NCBI GenBank assembly: GCA_944324825.1 | Contig: CALUXU010000006.1 | Coordinates: forward strand, 1-64,000 | Source of the DNA: Candidatus Gastranaerophilales bacterium | GTDB taxonomy: Bacteria > Cyanobacteriota > Vampirovibrionia > Gastranaerophilales > Gastranaerophilaceae | DNA: 64,000 nt | Direction: 5' to 3' | Shown: piece after piece, positions 1 to 9,250 of the stretch | Layout of the letters: each line of letters starts with the position of its first letter | Position numbering within the stretch: position 1 is the stretch's first letter | The notes under the pieces: generated by a model | Databases searched by the model: none | What the model was told of the DNA's origin: nothing | What the model saw: only the letters and a program-made list of their open reading frames with translations | Program-made: the position numbers and the translations under genes

Positions 1-1903
1 TATATTTTAATTCGGTGTGACCGTTATTTTTCAATACAGTATATAAGTTGTTTGCAATATCTTCAGTTGAACCTATTTCTACTGTGGTTGTCTTTTTAGC
101 TTGGGTCGCATCATTTGAGTAGTAACCTGTATATTCAAAGTCTACTGTTTGCTCATAATTCTTTTGGTAAGAAGCACTGTTGGTTGTAGTTCCACGGTTT
201 ACATCATTGATTACACTATCAACAACACCTTTGTTATTTCCGGTTTTTAAGTATTCTGTGATGTAGTCATTGATACTTGCAAGTTTTAGAGCATCGGCAA
301 TAAGTACGCCGTTTGAATAACGGGTATCTTCTTTGTAGAATTGGTTTAACCAGTTATCAAGTGTTGTTTCAAAGTTTGAAGGAACTATTGCTCCTGACTT
401 ATCTATTGCCATCATTATATTTGATTTTATACTGGTTTTTGATGGCATTGTGATATTTGTTGTCGTTACAGTTCTGGTTGAACCTGCAGTTAATGATGGA
501 TCATTTCCATTACTTGTTATATTATTTGCCCATAAGCCAACAACAGGTACACCTGATGAGGCGACATATTCACAGCCGATTACTTTTGCAGTACTTCCAC
601 CGTCGACTTGTCCAAAGAAAATACCTTTATTATATCCGCCTGTTACTTTACTTGTAGTTGCACATTCAAAGATAAAACTATTACCGCCAGGATTTTCATG
701 GCCGATAAAACCACCAATTGTACGTTGGGTTGCATTTACATCACCTGTTGATATTGAGTGTTGTATTATTCCTCCTGTATCGTGTCCAACGAAACCGCCT
801 ACGCAAGTTCCGGTAGAATCAACATTTACATTTGATGTGCTTGATGTGATAACACCGCGTTCATTAAAACCAACCAGACCGCCTGCCCATTGCATTCCAA
901 AGACTTCTCCGCTAGTATAGCAGTTTTCAACATAACCATTTTTATTTTTATTTATTAAAGCTCCTGTTTGAGTTTTTCCGGCTCCGTTTATATTTACATT
1001 TTGCAGTATAACATTTGATACTATTCCATAATCAGCATTTACTGTTATTCCTGTATTATCATCAGTAGTTGCTGTTGCGTTTCCTGTCACAAATCCGAAT
1101 AAACCACCTGTTCCAGAAAGGTTAGATATAGTATGCCCGTTACCGTCAAATATACCTTGGAAAGCATTTGCTTCCGTTTCTCCAATACCTTTCCAAGAAA
1201 CCCCTGACATATCTATATCAGCCCCAAGTATAAAATGTACACCTTTGGTACTTACGCCGCTGTTAGCTAAATTTTGAAGTGCAACCAAATCTTCTTTTGA
1301 ATTTATTACATAGGTTTCATTTGCATCAAAAGTTGAAACAGTTGATACAGGGATAGCACTTGATGATACAGGTGCGCTTGCAGTCGGTTGGTATCCCCAG
1401 TTTGGATTAAGAACCGGAACTTCACGCGTTGTTTGAGTACCTTTTGTGGTTGCAACGCCTGTATAATTTGTTACCGGATTTGAGTTTGCAACTGTATCAA
1501 ATCCAAGAATTGTTGTTGTATAACCTAACCGGTCCATAAATTCTATTTCTGTTCCAAGATTACCATCTTCCGGAAGTTTAAACTTATCTGCATTCATTCT
1601 TGAAACATATATCTTGTCGTTATATGTATTCTTCAAGAAAATAGTCCCGGCTAAATTATCATCCCCCGCATTACCTTCTAAAACCAATAGACTTGCATCA
1701 ATAAATGCTGCAGCTCCATCTGCACCAATAGTCATCCCTTGAATTTTGGTTTTGTTTAAAGCGTCTTCATATTTTTGATACACGTGAGCGGACTCATTAG
1801 CCATTTGAAGTTTTTGTGCTTCAAGCTTCTGAGCCTTATACTCTATGTCATGCATCCTGCTGGTTAAGGATAGCAATCGTGCTTGTGAAGACGACATTCC
1901 CAT
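1..1903 (-). CDS. SQAR-family protein with GLUG repeats (3' end cut by window edge)
   Basis: An open frame runs from ATG at 1901-1903 to the left edge, about 634 codons without a stop; the C-terminus lies outside. The N-terminus (MGMSSSQARLLSLTSRMHD) matches the starts of the proteins at 36959-38557 and 47511-48398, followed by the same helical stretch rich in A, Q, K and L. Residues from about 220 contain an adhesin-type beta region with GLUG-like repeats (GGLVGFNERGVI, GGFVGHDTGGII, GGFIGHENPGG). GLUG repeats are known from bacterial surface proteins. There is no signal peptide, so export, if any, would need another route. An AAGGTG ribosome-binding site lies about 7 nt before ATG, and a sigma-28-like element is at 1938-1967. 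Family membership is seen in the sequence; function is unknown. Confidence 0.8.
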   Translation of the reverse strand, partial: MGMSSSQARLLSLTSRMHDIEYKAQKLEAQKLQMANESAHVYQKYEDALNKTKIQGMTIGADGAAAFIDASLLVLEGNAGDDNLAGTIFLKNTYNDKIYVSRMNADKFKLPEDGNLGTEIEFMDRLGYTTTILGFDTVANSNPVTNYTGVATTKGTQTTREVPVLNPNWGYQPTASAPVSSSAIPVSTVSTFDANETYVINSKEDLVALQNLANSGVSTKGVHFILGADIDMSGVSWKGIGETEANAFQGIFDGNGHTISNLSGTGGLFGFVTGNATATTDDNTGITVNADYGIVSNVILQNVNINGAGKTQTGALINKNKNGYVENCYTSGEVFGMQWAGGLVGFNERGVITSSTSNVNVDSTGTCVGGFVGHDTGGIIQHSISTGDVNATQRTIGGFIGHENPGGNSFIFECATTSKVTGGYNKGIFFGQVDGGSTAKVIGCEYVASSGVPVVGLWANNITSNGNDPSLTAGSTRTVTTTNITMPSKTSIKSNIMMAIDKSGAIVPSNFETTLDNWLNQFYKEDTRYSNGVLIADALKLASINDYITEYLKTGNNKGVVDSVINDVNRGTTTNSASYQKNYEQTVDFEYTGYYSNDATQAKKTTTVEIGSTEDIANNLYTVLKNNGHTELKY

Positions 1904-1937
1904 GGATTTCACCTTAAATTTAAGTCCCTATACCATG

Positions 1938-1967
1938 GTTTACGGCTCTTTTTAGCGAAATCTTTAG
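1938..1967 (-). promoter_or_regulatory. sigma-28-like promoter of the GLUG/SQAR gene
   Basis: On the minus strand CTAAAGA is followed after exactly 15 nt by CCGTAAAC, about 35 nt upstream of the start codon at 1903. The same two blocks with the same spacing precede both other SQAR-family genes, and the 15-nt spacers are unrelated. The layout resembles FliA promoters (TAAA, about 15 nt, GCCGATAA). Promoter function is inferred. Confidence 0.65.
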
Positions 1968-2045
1968 TTTTCAGGCTGATTCATGCAATATTATTTACAA
2001 AAGTTAATAAAATATTATTTGTATATATCGATACAACTAATTAAA

Positions 2046-4259
2046 TTATTGGTTAGATTTTCGTTCTTGTTTTGTTTTCTTTTTTGAAACATTTTTTTTG
2101 GAAAATTGCTGCGGAGCTTGGGAAAATGCTGTCTGCACACGTTTTACGCTATAGACATCTGGCAGATTCTGAATCGCTGTCATCACTTTTTTAAGAGTTT
2201 CAATGTTATCAAGCTCAATACCCAGTTCTATAACACCCAGTTTATTATTCTTTGCCTTTGCATTAGCAAATACAATATTGGTATTATTGTCAGATACTGC
2301 AGCGATAATATCCTTTAAAAGCCCGTGTTTCTCTGCTGTTTCAATACGTATACTTGTTGTATAAGTTTTGTCGGTGTTGTTTCCTGACCAGTGTATATCT
2401 AAAAGTCTTTCAGGTTCTATATTATCAAGTGTTTTACAGTCCAAACGGTGTATTGTAACACCTTTTGAGCGTGTTACAACCCCTACAATCGGTTCACCCG
2501 GTATTGGAGAGCAACAGCGGGCAAATGAATATAAAAGTCCTTCAAGCCCTATTACATCTTTTTTAGAAGCCTTATGTTCTCTTCCAAGTACCGGTTCTTT
2601 TGACTTTGCAGGTTTCTTAAGTTTGTTTATAATCTTGTTAACTGTTGTTTCACCATATCCGAGAGCGGCAAATAAATCGTCAGTTGAAACATAGTTCATT
2701 TGTTTGGCTACTTTTTCAAGTTCGCCGTTTTTCATGTTTTCATCAAACACTTGTTTCGTCATCTCATGTTCAAGAGTTGATTTACCAAGTTCGATATGGT
2801 CTTCACGTTTATTCTTCTTAAACCATTGTCGAATTTTTGATGAAGCTTGTTTAGTCACCACAAAATTAAGCCACCCAAGTTTTGGAGCCTGAACTTTAGA
2901 TGTTAAAATTTCAACAATATCGCCATTTTTGAGTTTAGTATCAAGCTGTGCAATCCTGCCGTTGATAAGTGCACCGACCGTTCTATGACCGACATCCGAG
3001 TGAATACGATATGAAAAATCAACAGGTGTCGCATTTACCGGCAAATCAATAACATCTCCATTTGGAGTAAAGGCAAATACTTGATCGGAAAATAAATCAA
3101 GCTTTACGGAATTAACGTAATCCTCAGCATCTTTTGTATCCTTGTTGTATTCAATCAGCTTTCTCATCCAGGAGAATTGTTTATCTGTTTCGGAATTAGC
3201 CTTTTGAGAGCCTTTTTCCTTGTATCTCCAGTGTGCTGCAACCCCGTATTCGGCAACTTCGTGCATCTTCCAGGTTCTGATTTGCACCTCAAGAGGTTTT
3301 TGACGAGGACCAATTACGGAAGTATGGAGTGATTGATACATATTCCCTTTTGGCATTGCAATGTAATCTTTAAAACGTCCCGGAATAGGTTTGAATTGGG
3401 AATGAATAAGCCCCAAAACCTCATAACATTCTTTTTCCGTATCGACTATAACTCTTACTGCTGTTATATCATACAAGTCATGAAAAGATACATTTTGGCG
3501 GCGCATTTTGTTATAAATACTGTAATAATGTTTTGCGCGGCCTGTTATTTCTGCTTTTATTCCGAATTTTTTTACATCCTGTTTAATTTTATCAATCAAA
3601 AGCTGGACCGTTGAATCACGCTCCGCTTTTTTTTGAGAAACTAATTTTGCTATTTCATAATATTTATCAGGATACAAATATTTGAGAGATAAATCTTCCA
3701 GTTCAGCCTTAATTTTACCGACCCCTAAGCGGTTTGCAAGAGGAGCAAAAATATCAAGAGTTTCCTGAGCAATCCTCTGCTGCTTTGCGGCAGCCATAAA
3801 ATTAAGAGTACGCATATTATGCAATCTGTCGGCAAGTTTAAGAAAAATTATTCTAAAATCACTTGCCATTGCAATAAACAGTCGGCGAAAATTTTCTGCC
3901 TGACGCTCCTCCTTGGATTTAAACTGCAGTTTGCCGAGTTTAGTTACACCTTGTACAAGATTTAGAACATCATCGCCAAAAAGCTCTTTTATTTCTTCAG
4001 GTTTCGTATCTGTATCCTCAAGAATATCATGTAAAAAGCCAGCCATAAGAGTATGGGTATCAGCTTTTAAATCAACAAGAATTTTTACAACTTCAACCGG
4101 ATGGATGATATATGGTTCTTCTGACACACGGTATTGCCCTTCATGAAGTTTTTTTGCAAATTCAAAGGCTTTTTCAATCTGGTCAATATCTTCCTGCGGA
4201 CGATTTTGAGCAATTAATTTTTCTTTTATATCCGTAAATAAATTTGATTGATCATCCAT
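2046..4259 (-). CDS. spoT: bifunctional (p)ppGpp synthetase/hydrolase (Rel/SpoT)
   Basis: This full-length 737-residue RSH enzyme makes and degrades the alarmone (p)ppGpp. The HD hydrolase domain shows H53, H77-D78 (GFLHDILEDT) and D144 (LADRLHNMR). The synthetase domain spans about 235-350, with YDITAVRV and YQSLH. TGS follows at about 400-465 and an ACT domain ends the protein at about 665-720, before a lysine-rich tail. The charged motif at 295-298 is RFKD; RxKD is the form found in bifunctional Rel/SpoT enzymes, whereas synthetase-only RelA has ExDD. The gene stands alone, with a terminator upstream at 4316-4354. The window also holds a separate RelA/SpoT-domain homologue at 58052-59083. 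Confidence 0.95.
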   Translation of the reverse strand: MDDQSNLFTDIKEKLIAQNRPQEDIDQIEKAFEFAKKLHEGQYRVSEEPYIIHPVEVVKILVDLKADTHTLMAGFLHDILEDTDTKPEEIKELFGDDVLNLVQGVTKLGKLQFKSKEERQAENFRRLFIAMASDFRIIFLKLADRLHNMRTLNFMAAAKQQRIAQETLDIFAPLANRLGVGKIKAELEDLSLKYLYPDKYYEIAKLVSQKKAERDSTVQLLIDKIKQDVKKFGIKAEITGRAKHYYSIYNKMRRQNVSFHDLYDITAVRVIVDTEKECYEVLGLIHSQFKPIPGRFKDYIAMPKGNMYQSLHTSVIGPRQKPLEVQIRTWKMHEVAEYGVAAHWRYKEKGSQKANSETDKQFSWMRKLIEYNKDTKDAEDYVNSVKLDLFSDQVFAFTPNGDVIDLPVNATPVDFSYRIHSDVGHRTVGALINGRIAQLDTKLKNGDIVEILTSKVQAPKLGWLNFVVTKQASSKIRQWFKKNKREDHIELGKSTLEHEMTKQVFDENMKNGELEKVAKQMNYVSTDDLFAALGYGETTVNKIINKLKKPAKSKEPVLGREHKASKKDVIGLEGLLYSFARCCSPIPGEPIVGVVTRSKGVTIHRLDCKTLDNIEPERLLDIHWSGNNTDKTYTTSIRIETAEKHGLLKDIIAAVSDNNTNIVFANAKAKNNKLGVIELGIELDNIETLKKVMTAIQNLPDVYSVKRVQTAFSQAPQQFSKKNVSKKKTKQERKSNQ

Positions 4260-4315
4260 ACCTTACTTATAATACTACATGTGTTAACAATTGTAAATAA
4301 TATTTCATGGTAAAC

Positions 4316-4354
4316 ATAAAAAGAACCTACCGGTTATACCGGCAGGGTTCTTTT
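4316..4354 (-). terminator. rho-independent terminator after the 4379-5053 gene
   Basis: On the minus strand GAACCCTGCCGGT pairs with ACCGGTAGGTTC around a short loop, with one bulge and one mismatch, and is followed by TTTTT. It sits between the stop of the hypothetical gene and the start of the Rel/SpoT gene. Confidence 0.8.
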
Positions 4355-4378
4355 ATTCAAATACATTAAATTGTGACA

Positions 4379-5053
4379 TTACGATTCTTTAGACATATGA
4401 CGTGTTCCAATTAAAAGTCCAGCAGTACCTGCCACAACCGCAGCTGCCATTGTATGCGAAACTGCCGTACCAAGTTTTATAGATCTCGCAGATTTCTTAA
4501 GCACAGCAAACATTTCTTTTGATGTACCGTCTGCCTTTTTCAATGCACCGGCTTTTTTATCAAAATTAGCATTTACAAGTTTTTTGGCAGCCTGTAAATC
4601 AACTTTTTTGTCAACAACAGTTCTATCCTGCATGTTGCGCAAATCATGTTTTACCTTCATTTTATCTTGAGAAAATATTCTGTCTAAAGCATCTTTAACT
4701 GTTTCGCCTTCTTTTTTATCGACTGCATTAGTCAATTCTTTACTTTCTTCAATTCTTGTTCTCAATTCAGGTAATTCTGATTTGTAATCAACTAATGCTT
4801 TGAAAAAGTTTCTTACCTTTTCAAATTCATTATGCTCGTCCTTCGGCAGTTCTTTAGACATGTTAAAACTAACCGTTTTTATAAACTTATCACTTGGTTC
4901 ACCTTTGGTCAGCCAGCTTTTACGTGTATAACCTTCTATAGCACCAAAGACAGCACCTACGGCAAGCCCTTTTTTACCGTCGTCAATTGTGCGCTCGCGA
5001 ATAGTCTGAACTTTATGTTCCGGAGAGTAATAACTCCCGATTGCTTTTACCAT
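4379..5053 (-). CDS. hypothetical protein with glycine-rich hydrophobic ends
   Basis: I do not recognise this 224-residue protein. ATG at 5053 is chosen because AAAGGAG lies 8 nt upstream; a GTG nine bases earlier overlaps that site. The N-terminal part has a small-residue hydrophobic stretch (GLAVGAVFGAIEGY). The middle is charged, helical and lysine-rich (about 50-190). The C-terminus has a second alanine/glycine-rich segment (MAAAVVAGTAGLLIG) that could insert in a membrane. The layout recalls the small Gly/Ala-rich proteins at 11036-11488 and 23376-23723, but I see no convincing alignment. A terminator follows the gene. Confidence 0.7.
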   Translation of the reverse strand: MVKAIGSYYSPEHKVQTIRERTIDDGKKGLAVGAVFGAIEGYTRKSWLTKGEPSDKFIKTVSFNMSKELPKDEHNEFEKVRNFFKALVDYKSELPELRTRIEESKELTNAVDKKEGETVKDALDRIFSQDKMKVKHDLRNMQDRTVVDKKVDLQAAKKLVNANFDKKAGALKKADGTSKEMFAVLKKSARSIKLGTAVSHTMAAAVVAGTAGLLIGTRHMSKES

Positions 5054-5172
5054 AACAAACACTCCTTTAATACCAATGAGATGATTATTTATTGGTTGAC
5101 TCTTCTGTCCTGAACATGATAACAGGAATATATTTTAAGATAAACCTTTTTTATAAATATATTCACATATAT

Positions 5173-5994
5173 TTACATATTAATGTTAAATACGGAAGGA
5201 TTTATAAATTCCGGTTTATCAACTCTAAATACCGAATAATCAATCGTTTCTACATCAAAATTATACATGCTGAAAATTTCTTCTAATTCCCTTTTACTCC
5301 TAACCCCGATGGATATTTTATCAATCTCTTTAATTAATTTTGGGAATGAAAGCGCATAAGCAGCTTTTGGCTCCGGAATAGAAGCAATAACAGGTATAAT
5401 TTCCCTAAAATATTCCGGAATCTGATACCTGTTCATTAATATCAAACCTTGCAAAAATGTTCCTCTTGTATGAACCTCAATTCGTTTACGCTTTAATTCA
5501 GGCAGCATACCAATAAACCTTTGGTCTAAGAGATTAAGTGGAATTTGAACAATATCAATATCAACAGTATCAAGAATATCTGCCAATTCCTCCGGCTCAG
5601 TCACAGCTGTCCCAAGCTTGTAGACATATTCCTTATCTTTAAAATCGTTCACCAAATCCCACAAAGCAAGCCCCTGTTCCGACAACAAATCCTGAGCCGA
5701 CTGAAACATTAATCCATATAATTCAATATACCCGAGATTTCTCTGAGATTGATAAAATGCTTCTCTAAAAAGTTCAAAATTTTCCTGTCTGGAAATGGTA
5801 CGGTCTATTTTAACAGTTTTTGTTATGACATCGAAATCCTCAATATTTAATCTGCCCAGCGCAGATTCTGAACCCGAATACAAAGCAGCCGTGTCAATAG
5901 ATGAAATCCCTATCTCTTTTGCGTAATCAATAATTTCTCCGGCAGTATTTAAAGGAATTTGCCCGAAAGTATAGCAGTCAAGTTCAAGCTTCAT
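5173..5994 (-). CDS. aldo/keto reductase family protein
   Basis: This 273-residue protein has the TIM-barrel pattern of aldo/keto reductases: an N-terminal strand, then the IDTAALYSGSESALGR segment carrying the catalytic Asp and Tyr near residues 35-41. KTVKI follows, and a NADPH-binding-like C-terminal part ends with IGVRSKRELEE. It is a little shorter than the usual 280-330 residues. Its start lies one base after the stop of the upstream gene (5996-6508), so the two are probably cotranscribed and translationally coupled. The substrate cannot be told from sequence. Similar short members sit in polysaccharide or cofactor gene clusters, but nothing here points to one. Confidence 0.8.
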   Translation of the reverse strand: MKLELDCYTFGQIPLNTAGEIIDYAKEIGISSIDTAALYSGSESALGRLNIEDFDVITKTVKIDRTISRQENFELFREAFYQSQRNLGYIELYGLMFQSAQDLLSEQGLALWDLVNDFKDKEYVYKLGTAVTEPEELADILDTVDIDIVQIPLNLLDQRFIGMLPELKRKRIEVHTRGTFLQGLILMNRYQIPEYFREIIPVIASIPEPKAAYALSFPKLIKEIDKISIGVRSKRELEEIFSMYNFDVETIDYSVFRVDKPEFINPSVFNINM

Positions 5995-5995
5995 C

Positions 5996-6508
5996 CTACT
6001 TGCCTGTCATAAAGAAATTATTTGTACTTCCGTCTATACCTGTACTGAAGAAATTCGGAGAATTAACAGGTCGTGTTGTAAGCATGCTTGTCTTAAATTG
6101 CGGGATACGTTTTGCCTCAGCAAAATTAGGACGTTTTCTGCCTTCAAACATAGTTTTTGCTGCCTGCGTATTCAAAAACCCCAGAGTTTCTTTCAATTCA
6201 TCACTCTTGATTAAGTGTTGTGTCATATTTGTACAAGCAACTTGCTCGGCATTGATTAAAAGATAATTGTCTATATAGTCACTTATTTTAGCGTGAGAAG
6301 GGATGGTATATTCAACAGGTATTTCTTCAACTTGTTTTTCTTCACGCTCTAACGCCGCCTTCAAGCGTTTTTCCGCAGCCTCATCCTGAACAAATTCTTC
6401 TAAAAACGAACTATGACCGTCCGCATCAGTATGAGTGTTAGCGGTATTATCTTTTATCGCATACTTTTCTCGCGGAATGTAATTGTTAGAATAAACCCCT
6501 AGTGTCAT
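5996..6508 (-). CDS. hypothetical protein, coupled to the aldo/keto reductase
   Basis: This 170-residue protein is unrecognised. It starts MTLGVYSNNYIPREKY, is polar, and has an acidic/lysine-rich helical section at about 35-65 (EEFVQDEAAEKRLKAALERE). The C-terminal third has several Asn-Phe and Gln-Phe dipeptides. There is no signal peptide or membrane segment. The ribosome-binding site AGGAAG precedes ATG by 7 nt. The stop is one base from the next start, which ties its expression to the reductase, although a functional link is only an inference. A TATATA -10-like sequence lies upstream near 6538, without a clear -35. Confidence 0.65.
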   Translation of the reverse strand: MTLGVYSNNYIPREKYAIKDNTANTHTDADGHSSFLEEFVQDEAAEKRLKAALEREEKQVEEIPVEYTIPSHAKISDYIDNYLLINAEQVACTNMTQHLIKSDELKETLGFLNTQAAKTMFEGRKRPNFAEAKRIPQFKTSMLTTRPVNSPNFFSTGIDGSTNNFFMTGK

Positions 6509-6611
6509 TTTCCTGCTTCCTTATAGTTCTTACTACTATATATAATGACACTACGGAAAAAATCCATATTTTTTGAATGGTATTAAGATAATTTCATCTG
6601 TTTAGACTAGT

Positions 6612-7274
6612 TTATATCTCTATACATTCTCCAACAGGCATAATAACAGGTTCTTTTCCTTGCTCTTCAATCGCTTCCGCAAATTTTGATACATCCGCCG
6701 CAATCGCATCAAAAGTATTATAATGCATAGGAATAACCTTTGGAGCACCTATCCATTGAGCCGCAATTGCTGCCTGCTCAACATCCATCGTAAATGTACC
6801 GCCTATCGGAAGTATAGCAACATCAGGTCTGAAAACTTCTTTTAAAACTTTCATTTCCGAATTCAAGCAGGTATCGCCTGCGTGAAAGATTCTTTTTCCT
6901 TCGATTTCAAATAAAATTCCGGCAGGACATCCTGTATAAACTCCGTCAGGAGAAGAGCTTGAGTGGAAGGCAGGTAAAAATATTGCACGTCCGAACGGAA
7001 ATTTAATCCAAGCACCAAGACCGTAACCGTTTGCTCTGGATTTGTTTGCAGAACAATAATTTGCCAGTTCAAATACCGCATTAATCACAGCACCGCTCTG
7101 TCTTGAAATATCCATGGCACTACCTAAATGATCGCCATGACCATGGGTTACAAATATATCGGTAACATTCCCTCTGTCATAATTCGGTTTGCAAACAAGA
7201 TAAGGATCAATCAATATTTGAGCTTTACCTGTTTTAATTTCGAATGCACTATGACCTAAGTATGTTAATTTCAT
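6612..7274 (-). CDS. UPF0173 metal-dependent hydrolase (MBL fold)
   Basis: This 220-residue protein has the normal length for the UPF0173/YtkL family, which is related to UlaG. The metallo-beta-lactamase metal site is intact: H44, H46, D48 and H49 (THGHGDH), then a His-Ala-Gly-Asp motif, and MHYNTFD near the end. The cytosolic hydrolase's physiological substrate is unknown. A GGGG-containing ribosome-binding site precedes the start, which is divergent from ribD across only 52 bp, so the two promoters must share that gap. Confidence 0.9.
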   Translation of the reverse strand: MKLTYLGHSAFEIKTGKAQILIDPYLVCKPNYDRGNVTDIFVTHGHGDHLGSAMDISRQSGAVINAVFELANYCSANKSRANGYGLGAWIKFPFGRAIFLPAFHSSSSPDGVYTGCPAGILFEIEGKRIFHAGDTCLNSEMKVLKEVFRPDVAILPIGGTFTMDVEQAAIAAQWIGAPKVIPMHYNTFDAIAADVSKFAEAIEEQGKEPVIMPVGECIEI

Positions 7275-7326
7275 ATCTGCCCCCTTTTTTGTATTATATT
7301 AGCATTTTTTAGGTTAAAATACAAAT

Positions 7327-8367
7327 ATGAACGAGTACGATAAATACATGAAAACCTGTTTTAAACTTGCACAAAAGGGTACAGGTAAAACATCGCCTAA
7401 CCCGCTTGTCGGATGTGTTGTTCTTGATAGTGCGGGGAATATTATATCAACCGGTTATCATAAAAAATACGGTGAAAACCATGCTGAAAGGGATGCGCTT
7501 TTAAAACTTGATAAAAATGCGGCAAAAGGCGGGACACTCATTGTAAATCTTGAGCCTTGCAATCACTTTGGCAAAACTCCGCCTTGTACGGATATAATTA
7601 TTGAATACGGAATTAAACGTGTTGTTATATCTTCTAATGATACAAACCCTAAAGCAGCAGGTGGTATCAAAAGATTACAAGATGCAGGTATTGAAGTTAT
7701 TCAAGGCGTTCTTGAAAAAGAAGGTAACAAACTTAATGAGGTATTTTTTACGAATATAAATCAAAAACGCACATTTGTTGCCTTGAAAACCGCTACAACC
7801 ATTGACGGAAAAATTGCCTCCTCGACAGGTGATTCAAAATGGATTACCTCAGATAAAGCAAGAAAATATGCCTATAAGCTGCGAAAGCAGTATGATGCAA
7901 TACTTACTTCCTCGTCAACGGTAATTGCCGACAACCCTAAAATGTTTCACAAAAACAAAATAATTATTGATAGGCATTTAAGATGCGATTTTTCATCAGA
8001 AATATTTAAACAGGGGGAAATATACCTTTTTACACAAAAAACTCATTCTGAGTGCCCTGAGCAGCCTCATATTGAATTTATTTGCAGCAAAGACTTATCT
8101 CTTCAATACATACTTAATGAACTCTATAACAGAAAAATTATGTCAGTATTTGTTGAGGCCGGCGGGAAACTCTCGGGAGCATTCCTGAAAGATGGGCTGA
8201 TTGATAAATTATACCACTTTACCGCCCCTAAAATACTCAATGATAATACTGCCAAATCCGCCTTTGACGGGGATTCTGTATCTTTAGTTAAATTCGCAAA
8301 AGAATTTCGTCTGGAATCTATAAAGAAGCTGGAGCCTGATGTTTTGTTAACTTATACGCGGTTTTAA
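7327..8367 (+). CDS. ribD: bifunctional riboflavin deaminase/reductase RibD
   Basis: RibD carries out the second and third steps of riboflavin synthesis: deamination of the pyrimidine intermediate and reduction of its ribosyl side chain. The N-terminal zinc deaminase domain shows H52-A-E54 with C78 and C87 (EPCNHFGKTPPC). The C-terminal reductase domain runs from about 147 and includes the dihydrofolate-reductase-like TTIDGKIA and VEAGGKLSGAFL. At 346 residues it is slightly shorter than E. coli RibD. No other rib synthesis gene is adjacent, though ribF lies at 20239-21096. There is no room for an FMN riboswitch in the 52-bp upstream gap. The last 50 bp overlap the convergent pdxA-like gene. 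Confidence 0.95.
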   Translation: MNEYDKYMKTCFKLAQKGTGKTSPNPLVGCVVLDSAGNIISTGYHKKYGENHAERDALLKLDKNAAKGGTLIVNLEPCNHFGKTPPCTDIIIEYGIKRVVISSNDTNPKAAGGIKRLQDAGIEVIQGVLEKEGNKLNEVFFTNINQKRTFVALKTATTIDGKIASSTGDSKWITSDKARKYAYKLRKQYDAILTSSSTVIADNPKMFHKNKIIIDRHLRCDFSSEIFKQGEIYLFTQKTHSECPEQPHIEFICSKDLSLQYILNELYNRKIMSVFVEAGGKLSGAFLKDGLIDKLYHFTAPKILNDNTAKSAFDGDSVSLVKFAKEFRLESIKKLEPDVLLTYTRF

Positions 8368-9250
8368 TTGCAGATACCATTGACCTTGCATCCGCGATAT
8401 TTTGCCCTGCAATATTGAATGCCGTTCCGTGTGAAGGAGAAGTCCTTAATATCGGAAGTCCTATTGTTGTATTAACCGTTGTGTAAGGTGCTGCAGATTT
8501 AACAGGTATAAGTCCTTGATCATGGTACATTGCGATATAGCAGTCATAAGGTGCTTTTTGTCCCTTAATGGAATTTTGCACGGCATCAACAAATAACGTA
8601 TCCGAAGGCAGCGGATTTGTAATATCAATCCCCATATCACGCAGTTTTTTAACGGCAGGAATAATTATTTCAATCTCTTCATCTCCTAAAATTCCGTCCT
8701 CGCCGGCATGAGGATTTAATGAACAGAGCGCAAATTTTGTATTCTCCTGATAAAATCTATTCAACCGAATTATTTTATCAATTATCATATTCTCAGAAAT
8801 TGTTATTGACTTGAGCGCGCAATGTCTTGTGAGGAGAAATACATCAAAGAAATCCGATATAAAAAGCATTTCAGCTTTTTCTCCGTTATGTGCCAGAAAA
8901 TACTCTAAGACCTCCGTCTGCCCGTTAAATTTATGTCCTGCAAGATGCAGCGCTTCTTTTGATACAGGTGCGGTAACAATGGCTCGCGGAGAAATTTCGC
9001 AGGCTGTTTTGAGTGCTTGAAAACAGAATTCACCGGAATCAGCGGAAAGTTTCCCGTACTCAACGTTGTCAGCAGGCAAAGAAATAATTTCATAATCATT
9101 TTTCAACCCTTTTAACAATTTGGGATTTGAAATAATCACAATTTCATCAGATGGTAAATTTAATTCATTAAGAGCCTTCACGGTAATTTCTGCACCAATA
9201 CCGTTATAATCTCCTGTTGTTATTGCAATTTTATTATTATAGTTGTTCAT
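8318..9250 (-). CDS. PdxA/PdxA2-family dehydrogenase, likely acting on 4-phosphorylated acid sugar
   Basis: This 310-residue PdxA-family enzyme has GDYNGIGAEI near the N-terminus, GQTEVLEYF, SLNPHAGEDG, a metal-site region (AMYHDQGLIPVK) and TSPSHGTAFNIAG. PdxA oxidises and decarboxylates 4-phosphohydroxythreonine in vitamin B6 synthesis. PdxA2 paralogues beside DUF1537 kinases act on 4-phospho-D-threonate or -erythronate, giving dihydroxyacetone phosphate and CO2. The gene overlaps the DUF1537 kinase gene by 14 bp, so the catabolic PdxA2 role is favoured, but true PdxA activity cannot be excluded. Its 3' end overlaps ribD by 50 bp in convergent orientation. Confidence 0.88.
   Translation of the reverse strand: MNNYNNKIAITTGDYNGIGAEITVKALNELNLPSDEIVIISNPKLLKGLKNDYEIISLPADNVEYGKLSADSGEFCFQALKTACEISPRAIVTAPVSKEALHLAGHKFNGQTEVLEYFLAHNGEKAEMLFISDFFDVFLLTRHCALKSITISENMIIDKIIRLNRFYQENTKFALCSLNPHAGEDGILGDEEIEIIIPAVKKLRDMGIDITNPLPSDTLFVDAVQNSIKGQKAPYDCYIAMYHDQGLIPVKSAAPYTTVNTTIGLPILRTSPSHGTAFNIAGQNIADARSMVSAIKTAYKLTKHQAPASL

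Noticed and set aside
450-920. 156-codon plus-strand open frame
   Set aside because: It lies antisense to the GLUG/SQAR gene, whose frame, repeats and promoter are clear. The Pro/Thr/Val-rich translation is what the antisense of GLUG repeats gives.
7275-7326. Possible FMN riboswitch before ribD
   Set aside because: The gap to the divergent gene is only 52 bp, far too short for the FMN aptamer.
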